From the NCBI RefSeq assembly GCF_965638725.1, contig NC_134951.1, positions 23,815,746 through 23,879,745 on the forward strand: DNA of 64,000 nucleotides, in the 5' to 3' direction. This document shows positions 1 to 12,635 of the stretch, piece by piece. The notes beneath the pieces were generated by a model that had not been told where the DNA came from, made no database searches, and saw only the letters and a program-made list of their open reading frames with translations. Numbering within the stretch: position 1 is the stretch's first letter; every line of letters begins with the position of its first letter. The stretch comes from Aptenodytes patagonicus (lineage: Eukaryota; Chordata; Aves; Sphenisciformes; Spheniscidae). The position numbers and the translations under genes are program-made.

Positions 1-544
1 TCAGCTTGAAGCATAGGTCCCATTTCAACTTCTGCTCATCAAATACAGAAAATGTGCAAATATGCATTTTATTAGTCCTAATTTGTATGAGGATAACTGC
101 CTGATTTAGGAGTGTGAATTCCTCATGGAAACAACAACTATACCAGTATAAATCCACGTAAGGAAGAATTAGCATTAGTGATGTTGGTATAAGCAGTTTT
201 AAATAAGCATGCCAGTCTTTATGTGGACAAAATTACTGTAAGAAAACAAAACTAATGTGAGGAAAACTATTGATTTCAATGGTATTGCTTACGTGAATAA
301 GCTGCTAGACTGAGCAATCTGTTGTGCAAAATGGACCTGCTTCCTCTTGACTAAAAAGAGAATGCTGACCGTGAGTCACAGAGTCATCATATTCATGAGC
401 TGCCCTAATTTTTAAGATCTCACTGGACTGTCCTTACTAATAATGCAGTTTTTAAAAGAAAATCCACCAGTACTCCTTTGCAAAATACAACAGGACAAAC
501 ATCTGATTATGTTTTCCTGCTGTACTCTTATCACTTCCAATTCC
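1..544. other. Intergenic, no gene; possible ancient repeat relic
   Basis: A+T-rich sequence without a supportable gene. Around 130-330 are a few words (CTATACCAGTATAA, then GGTATAAGC in opposite sense, then TTGATTTCAATGG at about 270-282) that resemble an old palindromic, MITE-like repeat family of amniotes. This rests on recalled sequence style only. The reading frame that enters the CR1 copy from 443 is a chance upstream extension; CR1 homology starts near 545. Confidence 0.4.
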
Positions 545-1873
545 GGGGAGGTCCCGGACGACTGGAGGCTTGCCAATGTGACGCCCATCTACAAGAAGGG
601 CCAGAAGGAGGATCCGGGGAACTACAGGCCTGTCAGCCTGACCTCGGTGCCAGGGAAGATTATGGAGCGGTTCATCTTGAGGGCGCTCACAAGGCATGAG
701 CGGGACAACCAGGGCATCAGGCCCAGCCAGCACGGGTTCATGAGAGGCAGGTCCTGCTTGACCAACCTGATCTCCTTCTATGACCAGGTGACCCTCCTAG
801 TGGATGAGGGAAAGGCTGTGGATGTGGTCTACCTGGACTTCAGTAAGGCCTTTGACACCGTCTCCCACAGCATTCTCCTAGAGAAGCTGGCAGCTCACGG
901 CTTAGACAGGTGGACTCTGCGCTGGGTCAAAAACTGGCTGGATGGCTGGGCCCAGAGAGTTGTGGTGAATGGAGTTACATCCAGTTGGCGGCCAGTCACG
1001 AGCGGTGTTCCCCAGGGCTCAGTACTGGGGCCGGTCTTGTTCAATATCTTTATCAATGATCTGGATGAGGGGATTGAGTGCACCCTCAGTAAGTTTGCAG
1101 ACGACACCAAGTTGGGCGGGAGTGTTGATCTGCTCGAGGGTAGGAAGGCTCTGCAGAGGGACCTGGACAGGCTGGATGGATGGGCCGAGGCCAACTGTAT
1201 GAGATTCAACAAGGCCAAGTGCCGGGTCCTGCACTTCGGCCACAACAACCCCATGCAGCGCTACAGGCTTGGGGAAGAGTGGCTGGAAAGCTGCCTGGAG
1301 GAAAAGGACCTGGGGGTGTTGGTCAACAGCCGGCTGAACATGAGTCGGCAGTGTGCCCGGGTGGCCAAGAAGGCCAATGGCATCCTGGCCTGTATCAAAG
1401 ATAGTGTGGCCAGCAGGAGTAGGGAAGTGATCGTGCCCCTGTCCTTGGCCCTGGTGAGGCCGCACCTCAAATACTGTGTTCAGTTTTGGGCCCCTCACTA
1501 CAAGAAGGATGTCGAGGTGCTGGAGCGTGTCCAGAGAAGGGCAACGAGGCTGGTGAAGGGTCTGGAGAACAAGTCTTCTGAGGAGCGGCTGAGGGAACTG
1601 GGACTGTTCAGCCTGGAGAAAAGGAGGCTGAGGGGAGACCTCATCGCTCTCTACAACTCCCTGAAAGGAGGTTGTAGTGAGGTGGGTGTCGGTCTCTTCT
1701 CCCAAGTAACAAGCGATAGGACGAGAGGAAATGGCCTCCAGTTGCGCCAGGGGAGGTTTAGATTGGACATGAGGAAAAATTTCTTTACTGAAAGAGTGGT
1801 TAAACATTGGAACCCAAACTGCCCAGGGAAGTGGTTGAGTCCCCATCCCTGGAGGTTTTTAAAAGACGTGTAG
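545..1873 (+). pseudogene. CR1 reverse transcriptase fragment (copy 1)
   Basis: Open frame covering fingers, palm and thumb of a CR1 ORF2 reverse transcriptase. Numbering from an ATG at 443, which lies in unrelated flank, block [11 protein letters not shown] is at about 129-138, GVPQGS at about 188-193 and the catalytic FADD at 218-221. All core residues are present and no stop interrupts the frame. The C-terminus is abnormal. After KHWN the frame departs from the canonical [19 protein letters not shown]-type ending seen in copy 3, because 2 extra nucleotides lie near 1810-1820 (GGAACCCAAACTGCCC against GGAACAGGCTGCCC in copy 3), and it ends [12 protein letters not shown]. With no endonuclease and no promoter it should be inactive. 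Confidence 0.9.
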
Positions 1874-1993
1874 ATATGATGCTTAGGGACATAGTTTAGT
1901 GGGCATGGTGGTGTTGGGTTGACGGTTGGACTCAATGATCTTAGAGGTCTTTTCCAACCTTAATGATTCTATGATTCTATGATTCTAATTCTA
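545..1993 (+). mobile_element. CR1 LINE copy 1, 5'-truncated
   Basis: Non-LTR retrotransposon fragment of the avian CR1 clade. Homology to the copy at 29526-31152 begins abruptly near 545 (GGGGAGGTCCCGG) and runs to a 3' tail of ATTCTATG repeats at about 1964-1993, the usual CR1 3' end in place of poly(A). The first part of the element (ORF1, endonuclease) is missing, as expected for 5' truncation during target-primed reverse transcription. The 3' UTR holds the phrase TGGTGTTGGGTTGACGGTTG, shared with the other two long copies, so all three belong to one subfamily group. Several amino-acid differences from copies 2 and 3 make it look the oldest of the three. Confidence 0.95.
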
Positions 1994-3759
1994 AATTAAT
2001 AGAGTTGCATCCTGCACAACAGCTACACGTTCTGGTGTTCCTAGCAGAAGTCAGCACAGTTCACTTAGAAACTATGTGATTAAAGTGAGTAAAAATAGTT
2101 ACTTTGGAAAAGAAAAAAAAAATCAAATTAATCTGGACTTCAGTTGTTGTAAGAAATATTTGTATTTCCAGAAGTATTAGAAGTAGTAGCTTATGATAAT
2201 AAAGATTTCCTGGTACCCAATACCATGGACAATACCCCTGCATGTGAAATAAACCAAAATGGAAGTACTAGTAAATTCCATGCCACTAAAGAGAATATCT
2301 CTAGTATATCTCAGGGTATTTCTGTTACATTTGGATACAAGAAATAGATTTCATTAATACAAAACACTATGTTACACAGACGCAGAGACAGAAGCGTACA
2401 CCAAATTTCAGTATGTAAAGCATGTTATATATGTACCACAGACATTTAACTTACAGGGTTTCCATTCTGTTTAGATTAGGTATCTGGTGTTTGATTTGTC
2501 AGAGAAGATCATTCCAACAAGGATGTAAAACCTTCCTACCATTTGTTCACATAACATCTGTGCTTCTCATTTGCAAACCCTGCCATCATTATTTATAGAT
2601 AAGGGAACTCTGGATTATCACACAAGAATGAGAGAGTTCTTCATCTGTTCATAATTTATTCTAGTCCCACTGCTAGTTTTGGCAGTTCAACTATTAGACA
2701 CAGTCAGACAATAAAAGCTCACAGCATGGTGCGTATCTGTAGAGTTTTGCTCTCTTTTTGCAATCTAAGCAGCAATATTCTTTTGTTAAGTAGGGGCAAA
2801 ATTCTGTGTACCACGCAGACATGTTTTTAGGTCAGCTATGTGCATTTTCTGCTGTTGAAACAAGTACAAGCCATATATAACCAATGACAGAATCTGGCAT
2901 TTTATCTTCAGAAAGTTTATGCTCACTCGGGTTCAGAATCGTGTTTGGATATGAGATAATAAGCAAAACAAAATCCACTTTTAAAAGATTAAATGTATTA
3001 CAACCCTTACATATTTTATCATTTTATCCTTGTAATCATAGCTACGCTCACAGATCCAAATGAAAATTAACTATGTCAACTGACAAGATGACAAGAAGCT
3101 GACAGAAGTTATCAGTTAGTTATCAGTCAGTTGTCGTATCTGCATTGAGGTTAACATTTTACTATTGTCCTGTTGATCAGTCTGCTTTTCCAGTTCCTTT
3201 TCTAGCAAAGAATTTATACGGAAATTTTGACAGGCAGTTTGACCAACTCTACTAAAACTAGGTAGTTCCCATTTCCCATCTCTATAAAAGAACATCCCAT
3301 GGTTTTTGTCTTCGTCCCTGGACAATTTTCTTTCAAGGGAGGGTGTGTAGTGTGTAGGCAGCTTTCCAAATTTCCTTGCTGACAATGGTGATATAACCCC
3401 CTTTGTTTTCCCTTTTGCAGAAGTTAAATGACTCCTGGTACCCCCCAGCCTGACAGGTACAAGAAGACACTGGAATGCCTGATCCATTCCAGTGAACTGA
3501 GAGATGGCGATGCACAGCCTGATTATAAGCACTGGGCACATAAGACCTTGCATTTGGATGCTACCCATTATACTTAAAAGATATGGAGCCCTTTTGACAC
3601 TAAATGCAGAAATGCAACTTCTCTTGACATACTTTAAAGTACTTTAGAAATGCAGAATGCACAGGCAGGCTTGCAAAATGCATTAAACTTTCACATGCAA
3701 CTTTTCCCAGGGGGAAATAGCTATCATTTTTGTTGGGACTTCTACTGAGCAAGGCTAAC
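1994..3759. other. Intergenic, nothing recognised
   Basis: A+T-rich unique-looking sequence. I see no exon, RNA gene or clear repeat. A minus-strand open frame of 150 codons at 3116-3568 has no recognisable motif and is treated as chance. Confidence 0.5.
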
Positions 3760-3985
3760 CCCACTGTGATGAAATTAAATGGCAGTGAGAAAGATTCAGG
3801 TTAGGCATTAGGGCAAATTTTTTGATGACAGGGATAATTAAGCACTGGATGGATTGCCCAAGGACATTGTTGAATATCCATTCCCGGAAATCTTTGAAAA
3901 AGAGAAAAAAGCTACAATGGGGCAGCCAGTTGAACTAGACAAACACCTGAGGTCACCTCCAGCTTTATTTTTGTATTATCCTCTC
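3760..3985 (+). repeat. Ancient CR1/L3-like 3' end relic
   Basis: Heavily decayed fragment matching the 3' terminal coding part and 3' UTR of old amniote CR1 elements. In order it shows an AGATTCAGGTTAGGCATTAG segment, TTAAGCACTGGATGGATTGC, then GGAAATCTTTGAAAA, GACAAACACCTG and finally GAGGTCACCTCCAGC. These correspond to the usual run 'gatttaggttag ... agcactggaa ... ggaggtttttaa ... gacaaacacctg ... gaggtcccttccagc'. About 40 bp around 3905-3940 do not align. Not coding. Confidence 0.7.
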
Positions 3986-6900
3986 TTCTGTAACTTCCTA
4001 TGAGGAATATCAGCAGAACAGCCCCCCTCAGCCTGGTTGAAGTGTGTCCATTGCAGCTGACAATGTGCTGTGGACAGCGGCATGAAATACACTGCTGCAG
4101 TGGTTGAGATGACCCACAGGCACCTCAAGCAGCCACGTAAAAGGAGTTGGAAGCCATGGCAGCTAGGGTGAATTGCTCCTACTGGTGAATCTTCACCCTG
4201 ACAAGCATGAGGCATAAGACACAGGGACAGACAAAATTAGAATTAAAAGCAGAATATTTATGTGAGACTCTCCCCTCTCTCAATTTTAAAAGGGGGAAAA
4301 AAGTTGCCTACAGATTTTGCAAGAAAGCCACTGACATATTGTTAGCAAACGCACTCTCATTCTGCACTTTCTGCACAGCTAGAGTGCAAGACAGCTCTAG
4401 ACTTCAGCTTTTTTCATCAGTTTCTTGCAGGCTTCATTCCAACATGGATTGTAGAATTGAAGAGGAACAGCAGGGTGGGAGACATCTATTAGGACTGAAG
4501 AGCAGTGATGACATTTTTCAAAGGAAGTGTGAGAAATGCTTCATAGGATGCCAGTAATGAGCAGGAAGCCTGCACCATCCTGTAAGCTCTTCAAAACAGT
4601 GTCCAGAAAGTGCTTATTGCATAACTTTTCTATTACAATTAAATATAATCATGATGATGGCAAGAGAGTCTTTAATTTTAGCACCATTAGATAAAATGCA
4701 GATGACAAGTGGTCACTGTCATGTTGAGAATATTTAATCTTCTTTATGAATTGAAACACTGTGCATAATTCCTACTGATTATGTATTTATATCCTGAACA
4801 GATAGATTTCCTTATCACCCTGACTGGTCGTCTCAGCAAGAAGGCCAAGATTTGAAAGAACCATGAAGAATTAAATACTAGGACAAATGAGTATCACTGG
4901 AGGGGTTTGTAATTTCCGTTCAAAGTATAATATAATAAAAAAAAATCATGCTGGAGTATATTTCATATGGGCTGAAAAAGAGAGGAAAGGAAATAATGCC
5001 TGATCCTCTTACGGCTGCAAAAGAGAGACAGATAAGAAGAAATATTAGCAAATTTACATTGCCAAGACAAACACTTTAACAAACCCTATGATGCAGGGCC
5101 AAAGATTTATTTATTAAAACCAAAGATGTTCCATACGAGTATGATATCTAATGCCTAATTGTTAAACATAGTCTGGTTTGAATACAGTGTTTGATTTAGA
5201 TTATGGCAGGCACAGATGGGAATTTTCTGGTTTTGGAGGCAGGATTTCTGACCTGTCCAATGGCTGATCCCAAGGTAAAGGACTGGAGAGTCAAAGGAGG
5301 CTTAGAGTTACATTTCATGACAACTGAAGGAATTTCTCCACACTAACAGAATGCATCTTCAATGACCAAGACAGCAGTACAGCTCTGCCATGAAAGACTC
5401 ATTAATCCACGCATAGCCACAGAATGTGGCTGCTTCTCTGACTCATTGCTCTGATCTGTTGCTATTTGTACCAGCAACTAAACTTAAAAAATGCATTTTA
5501 ATAAAATGGCAGAGAATAAACATCTTTCAGTGTCCTATATTCACTTTGTGAGGCCTGTAACCTTCCTGTCATCAAGGTCAGCAGCCTCATTAGCTTTGCA
5601 GTGGCTGAGCTGTAGTGAATAAGCCAAGTTCACAAAGCCCTCTACAAATGCAGCTGGTTACAGTACTTCAACACTTTAAAAAAAGAAGAAAAAAAAAGAG
5701 GTTGATCAATAATTACTACTCCCACAGTGACACAGCCATGAATTATTTTAAACAGACTACAGTGCACTCAACCTAAACATTTATTTTTGCTGCATTCCTT
5801 TTGAAGCATCTAGAAGTTGTGCTGTTGAACAGAGTGGGTTTCTCTATCTTAGACTGAAAAAATAGCAAGAGAAAAAAAAGAAAACCAAGGAAGCATAATA
5901 TATTATTTCTCATAGACTAACTGCCTAAATTCCTCAGTTGGCCAAATAAGAAATAAAGCTGTGTACTTTTGCTTTTAGGATTACAATATTCTGCATGAAC
6001 ATGTGTGTGTGTACATTTGTGACTGTGATATTGATCTATTCAGCTATATATGGACAATGAATAGAGATATATAACCTTCATTAGAAATTATGCAAATCCA
6101 AATAAGTAAGCACAATCTGGTGTCAGCTGATGTCATGAAAGTGCAGAGTTGCAAGTAAAAAAATAATTTAAAAGATGGAAGGAGATAGATGTAGAAATCT
6201 GGCCTGATGGAGCAAAGTCTACTTTATGTCTTGGGCACTTTTTCTGCTATAATTTTGTTCTTGTAATCCATATGGGTGCGAGCTGCATCAATGTACATCT
6301 ATGTATTCTTATTGGAATACTCTAGTTTTTTCAGGTAGAGTTTACATCACAGTTTTCTGCTATCTTTTTCTTTTTCAAAAAGTTCAGTATTTATAACCAT
6401 AAACATTCCAACCTTGCTCTCCAAAAAATCTTCCACATTGGATCAAATTTTTATGCTCCCCCAAATGATAATCAAGCAAATTAAAGTCAGCTTTAATGTC
6501 CTCTTTCTATGCTTTCTCCTTTTTCTCCCCCTTAGTTAAGTCTGCCTCAAAGCCTTCCCTCTCTCTGGCTTGGGGCTGAGCCTATACTCCAAGTCTATGG
6601 CAGTGTGAGTCAGGGGAGGCAATGCCTTTCTCTGCAGAAACTCTGCACTTGCCATTCTGCTGACTCAGCAGAGATTTCAGCATGGCTAGGCTGCAAGTCC
6701 TAAAATTCAATATTATGCAACGGAATATATCACTTCACAGCAACATTTTAATAAGAGTTTTAGAAATAGACTAATAAACCAAGGTTCTAATAAAAATAAT
6801 AGAGAGACAAGAGGACAAAACTATAATATGTAGAAGTTATCTTTAAATTTACTGTTTCATCATACGCTCAGGCATTCATTAATCTGCTGCAATAATATAT

Positions 6901-9526
6901 TGAACCTTTCCTGTTATTAATTCGTATACTTTATCAATGACAGTAGTTATTAGCTATCATTATACATGTGCATACAAATGAATGGAGAGGTAGGGATTTT
7001 CTCTTTTTTTCAGTTTGACTTCGTAAGGCTTGTAGAGCTCTCGGTTTTCCAAAGACTGAGCTTTCAGCACTTTCAGCAGTAAGCGTTCCTACCAGAAAAG
7101 GCTCAGAAAATGAGGGACTGAGTTATCTTTTAATGTCAGACCAACTTCTGTGGGCAAAACAGGTTAGTCTGGGGCACAAGAAAAAATTATTGTGTAAAAC
7201 TCACAAAGAAGGAGTATGCAGGTTCTCCAGCTCAGACTGCTAAATACATTTTCTTCATCAAGAAGAGGAAAAGGAATGATGTCCTAGAAGACAAGGAGCA
7301 ATTGTACAGGAGACATCTGAGTGTGCTTCACTAGAAGCTAGCTGCATGTTGTCCAGCCATACCTACATGTCAGCCAGGAAGAAGTTTAATATCCTGCATG
7401 ATTTCAAAAGATCATTTGCTGAACTTGGTATCGGATAAATTTCAGTCCCATTTTAATTCCTGTGAGAGAAAACACAATTATGACCCTGAAACACAGGAAT
7501 AGGAGTATAGACATCAGGAAGTTCCTCCGGGCTGAGCCCCAGAGGTTTAGTGAAAAGGACAACCATGCACATCATAGACGGAGCAAGAGCAGTTGTTCTT
7601 AAGGTATCAGATTCATATGAGCTTCCGCTATGACAAAAGCTTTGCTTCTTTCCATCCTCCACACTCAGCATAGTAGCTCACAGGATGCATGGCACAGAAT
7701 CCTGATAAAATCACATTGATTTGTTATGTATTAAGGTTTGCCAAACACTAACCCACAAACTTGGGATAGAATTAATTTCTTCTGCCAAAGCAGTTAATCT
7801 AAATGCTGCAACAATTTAATGAGGAAAATGTTGATTTGAAGGTTGCCCGGAAAAAGGATACATGTAAATATTTATTCCATGAATCTAAGTGATAACAATA
7901 TGACAAAGTTATTCCAATTAAAAACTTGCCAGTTATGCAACCATTTTTCCCCCCAGTGTGGTGTCATGGAATCAGTAGAAAAAATCCTCCCAGCCCAGCA
8001 TGAACATCAAGTAAGAAAATATGAAATCTTTAATTACAAAATTCCTCCTTCAGCATTTTGCTGACATTATTAAGGGATTTCTGTGAACTGCAGTTGTTTT
8101 CTTTGGCATGCAAGCTGAATCTGGAGGTTTTATGCTCCCTGATAGAAGTGGCTGTTGAAAACAGGGCAGAAATAATGAGGACTAAAGCACACGAGTTGTG
8201 GCAGGCCTTTTATTATTTCACTGAAAACTGAAAGGGGGAGGCAGGGAATTTTTTATGAGTAATGTGTTTCTCACATTTTGGAGTAAAAGAAATAATAGAA
8301 ATATGGTGGGAAACACTATGAAAGATCACATCAGAACTGTGAAAGCCACATAGCACTCTATTTTGGAACACAAAGGAAAAAGATTAGCTGGAAAGAAATA
8401 AAACTTGGCAAAATTCGGCTCCAGTGTCCCAGTGTCCAGGAGCACAATCCAGAATGTCTGCTTTTTAGTACTGCCTCATTGCTAATACCAGCGGGGCTGA
8501 GAGGTGCACACAGCTCCCCCGAGATATATGCACCAAGACAGCGGCAGACAATGGTCCACGCACACATGCAGAAGCTGGGAACCAAATGCAGCTCTACTCC
8601 TGCATGGTCTCTGTATGAGTCCAAATCACTAGGCTTCAGATTCTTGCTTTATCTTTTCTGCCTGATTGTGCTCCTGCCTGTGTACTACCTTCATCATACG
8701 GATGGAGGCTACTCTTCCTTGATCTCCTCTCCCACCTGGCTCCACCTCCCAGCATCATCTCCTCTGAATACTCCTAGGCTGGAAGTTAGGGCACTGTCTG
8801 GGGAAGAGGAAGCACAGCTCAGAAATGCCTCAGAAGCACATTTCTCAGTCCCTGAGTACAGTGCAAAACCCACCACCTCTCTCAGCAGCTACTTTTCAAC
8901 AAGAGGGACCCTCAACCCTGTAGGCATGTACTTCCCCCAAGAGGCCTTCACTGTCTAGCTCTTGTCCCTGCAGCAGCCCCACATGCATCCAGCACCCAGG
9001 CTCTCCGTAGAAGCAGAGTGGAAGCACCATTGGGCCTGTGATTTTTGCTGGTTTTCTGCTGGCCATAGCAGCTGCCCAGAGCCTTTCCCAGAGGAGCTCC
9101 TCTCTCTACACCGATCACACAGGCAGCCAAGGCATCGAACACACGGGGTCTAGGTGAAGACTGGGATTGTACTTTTCCCATGCTGCTGCAGACCATATTA
9201 GGTGCTCATTAGTAAGGGATGAGGACCTTTTCCACAGTGTACAGCAATGTGTGAGGGGTAATGAGGGTAGCAGTAGTGTAGGGTTGTGATCCTTTACGTT
9301 TTGGACTCAAGTACTGCCCTGTAAGTTCTTTTGAGAAGCCAGCTGCCAAATTAATTTAATGTTAAACACTGATCATTAGTAATATCATGATTATTAAATA
9401 GTATATAAATATTTGATGAAGTATTAACCTATTATATTTAACTAATCATTTTTTAAATATGCATCAATTCAAGAGCTAAATAAAAGTAAGAGATCCATTC
9501 TGGAACAAATTTTTCAGCTCCAGGTA

Positions 9527-9578
9527 CTGATTTCACTTGCCCCTTTTCAAAGATAAGGATGCCAAAAATTGGATGCAC
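9527..9578 (+). repeat. 52-bp direct repeat, copy A
   Basis: Begins CTGATTTCACTTGCCCC and matches 10839-10890 at 45 of 52 positions by eye, with no gap. The flanks do not match. Origin unknown: it could be a local duplication or two relics of one dispersed family. Confidence 0.6.
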
Positions 9579-10838
9579 TTCTTTTCCCTATCTATGTTGC
9601 ACATAGGCATTTATGGTTCATGGATTATGGTCTGAAGTCCATGAGAGGCCTGTGAGGCCACAGAAGGTGGTCTACAGCTGGTATCCATCTCCATATTGCA
9701 TGATAAAAATGCTTGGTGGTTTGTGAAAAATAGATGGTGGCCGAACAGAAATGTTGACATTAGACATATCCATTGATTCAAATAGTCCAGAGATCACAGA
9801 CTGATTCCTCTACCCAGGAACACTTTGAGGATCCTACTGAGTCACCTTCCCTGGCATCCATTTCAGGTCCCTGTCTGCTCATGCAGACCCAGGGAGGTGG
9901 CTTTTGGTGGCTGCCAAACACTAGCTACATGCTGATCATTTTAGAGTTCAGGTCTACTTTTGGCTGAAGACTGTTCACTGAGTAAAAGTATTTAGCCATG
10001 ATCTGTAGACTTCCCAGCGCAAAAGTGTTTCCTGATCAGATTTTCTAGCACTAAATATGTATACCCCATTTGTATTCCAGAATAGCCCTTTCTAGTGGTT
10101 TCTCTATCCTTTGCCCATGATGAGTGGCATTTTTGACTGCTACATCATTCAGAGTTTCTAAAACACTTGTACTGCCATCACCTCCCAACATTTTTCCACC
10201 TTTAGCTGAAACTTAATGGAAAATGCATTAAGGTAATGCTGTTCTGAGGATTATCCGTAGGCCTCCAACTGAGGCCTTGCAGACTTCTTGAGGATGAGTT
10301 TGGGAAGTCCCTTTTATTTTCTTGTATTTTTAAAAGGGAAATTTGTGTTTTCATTATTTCCCTGCATTGCAAAGAGCAGTATGACTGGAAGGCCTGTAGT
10401 GCGATTGTGAGAATTGAAACCAAACGTAGCAGAGAATGAGAAGAGGGATGCAGAAATCACAGCCCTGGTAGGTGGGCAGAGAGTCAAATTCCTGAATAAT
10501 GAATGCTTTTAGGTCAGCCTCTTTCTTGCAGTCAGAAGCCTCCTGATCCAAGCTAGCAGCTCTGCTGCCTGCGAACAGTGGCTTTTGTCTGAAGAAAAAT
10601 GTCTTTGCTAGAAGACGGGACAGCTCAGTGACATTGAGCAGACCGGCAGAGAGCAGCAGCAGCCCTTTCAGGAGCATGTGGCAGAAATAGCAGAAGACAG
10701 CATTTCATCTGCTTGGCTCTGTGAGCCCTATCTCCATGGAGAGGAAACCAGTCACTTTCTAAGATTAGATCCACCTCTGCTTAGTATTCCCCGCACACCC
10801 TTTGGTGAATACACACACAAGACGGCAAAGTCCACACG

Positions 10839-10890
10839 CTGAGTTCACTTGCCCCTTTTCAGAAATAAGGATACCATGAATTGGGTGCAC
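10839..10890 (+). repeat. 52-bp direct repeat, copy B
   Basis: Begins CTGAGTTCACTTGCCCC. Same orientation as copy A, 1,312 bp downstream of it. See 9527-9578. Confidence 0.6.
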
Positions 10891-12454
10891 ATGTTGATAG
10901 TGCTTGTGGAGAGCAGAGGTATCATCCAGAAACTACTGGGATGTTCAGCCATGCACCAAACCATGGCCAGAGGAGCACCTGCCCAGGCAAGGGAGAGCTT
11001 GGTGACCTATATACCTCCTGGGACGCTTCTCTTCCGAGGTTTGGGATGAGCACATGTGGAAAGGTTAGAGGTGCAGAGCAAAGCACCCACAGGTCCTGGT
11101 ACTCTGTAAGGACATCTAGTAATTTCAGTCTTCATTCTGCCCCCGTGATGGCTGGCACCAGAGTCACTCGGAAATGCAGTGCTGGCGGTCTCCTTCAAGA
11201 CTCAGTACAACAGTAGGACACTGCTGTTCTGTGAACTTTCCAGCTGTCAGCCAAACCAGCACAAAGCAGCGCTGTTAACATGTAGTTAAATGTGTACTGT
11301 TTCTCCCCACCACCGAATGTCAGCTTACCCCATAATTGCCATTTCTATGAAGCCTGTGACTTTAAGAGTCGGCTGCTATCCACTGTGCACAGAAGAGGTC
11401 AAATCTCACCCAAAACGATTTTCTTACCACTTCGACTAGACCACCACTCTCCTGTTTCTCTTTACTGACTGCCCTTTTATTGACGAGAAAGAAAACTCAT
11501 TTTTAGAGTGACAAGAGAACTATTTTTCTCCCATTTATTGTAGTATCAACCTGGAGAAACTATGACATCAATAACGCTGAACAACATGAGAGAGGAAAAT
11601 CAGGCCCCAGTAGTTCACAAAGGATTTAAAGGGATCACTGGTTCAGAAAAGGTATAATGCAATTTTCTGTGTCACCAACAATTGTACCTTTCCACCAGCA
11701 AGGCAAGCTTCTCTTTCAAGAATGTTTTTCAAAATGTCTTTAAAAGGTCAGTATACTCTATGCTTAGCCATCTCCTGGTGAGTGCTAGTTAGCAGATGCT
11801 TTAGTTAAAGCAAATGAGATAGAAGGAATCGTTTTGTCTTCTCATCTCCAATGGTAAGAAAGGCTACTTAATGGAAGTCCAGCTTACGAGGTGCTGAGCC
11901 ATCTGTGGACCACCAAACACAAGATTCTGAAGTCTGCTTATTTGTACAAAATCCTGCTGGTGAATTTCATATGCTTAAGCAAAACCAGTTCACTGGAACA
12001 TTGTTTAAACTACTGTTCATACACAGAAGTATTCCATGAGAAAAAAGTGATTTTTCTGGTTCACAAAGTTCTGCCCTGAACTGCAGAGTCTACAATACAT
12101 ATTGCCCAGAAACACTGAAAAAATCCAAAAGATTCCAGCATGAGTGACATGCTGAAACAAACCCAGAGCTTCAAGAGCTGACATTAGTTATGTGTATTGT
12201 GACCAGCTGTCATATAATATAATATAATTCCAAATATTTCGTTCTTAGTCCCACATTTTGTTCCTTTCTAGTTATTATTTTTGCCCATTGTTCAAATTCC
12301 CCATAATAAAATCAAACAAACATGTCTTCTTTCTTATCAAAGCCAATAAATTTCTTGGCCTGTTGCTTCACATCTCAGCTACCATATCACCACTTCATTT
12401 AACTTCACTCAGCTAATCCTGTATCATGTAAGAAATCCACAACTGTTAATGTTG

Positions 12455-12635
12455 TCTTAAATTATTTATTGGAAATGATATATTAATTATTATATTATTT
12501 TATATATTATAAATAATTATAGAATATATAATAAGGACCATAATATAATTTACCAATTGTGTATAATATTATATTTTATAATATAATTAATATATCATAT
12601 AGTCATAATCATACAATTATATTTTTGTTAATCTC
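12455..12635. repeat. A+T-rich low-complexity tract
   Basis: Nearly pure A/T with many ATATTATA, TAATATA and TTATAATA words over about 180 bp. It is imperfectly palindromic throughout and could form cruciform or slipped structures. No coding content. Confidence 0.85.

Larger units (their letters stand above)
3986..12454. other. Intergenic; a short dispersed duplication, otherwise nothing recognised
   Basis: About 8.5 kb of gene-free, mostly A+T-rich DNA. It contains a pair of 52-bp direct copies (9527-9578 and 10839-10890, entered separately). An open frame of 159 codons at 8479-8958 (+) contains a hydrophobic run but no recognised domain, so it is not called a gene. Poly-purine runs near 5678-5700 and 5865-5885 are trivial. 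Confidence 0.5.

Noticed and set aside
443-544. Upstream 34 codons of the frame joined to CR1 copy 1
   Set aside because: Flanking DNA fortuitously in frame; CR1 homology begins only at about 545.
3116-3568. 150-codon minus-strand frame
   Set aside because: No motif, no codon bias, no splice or promoter context.
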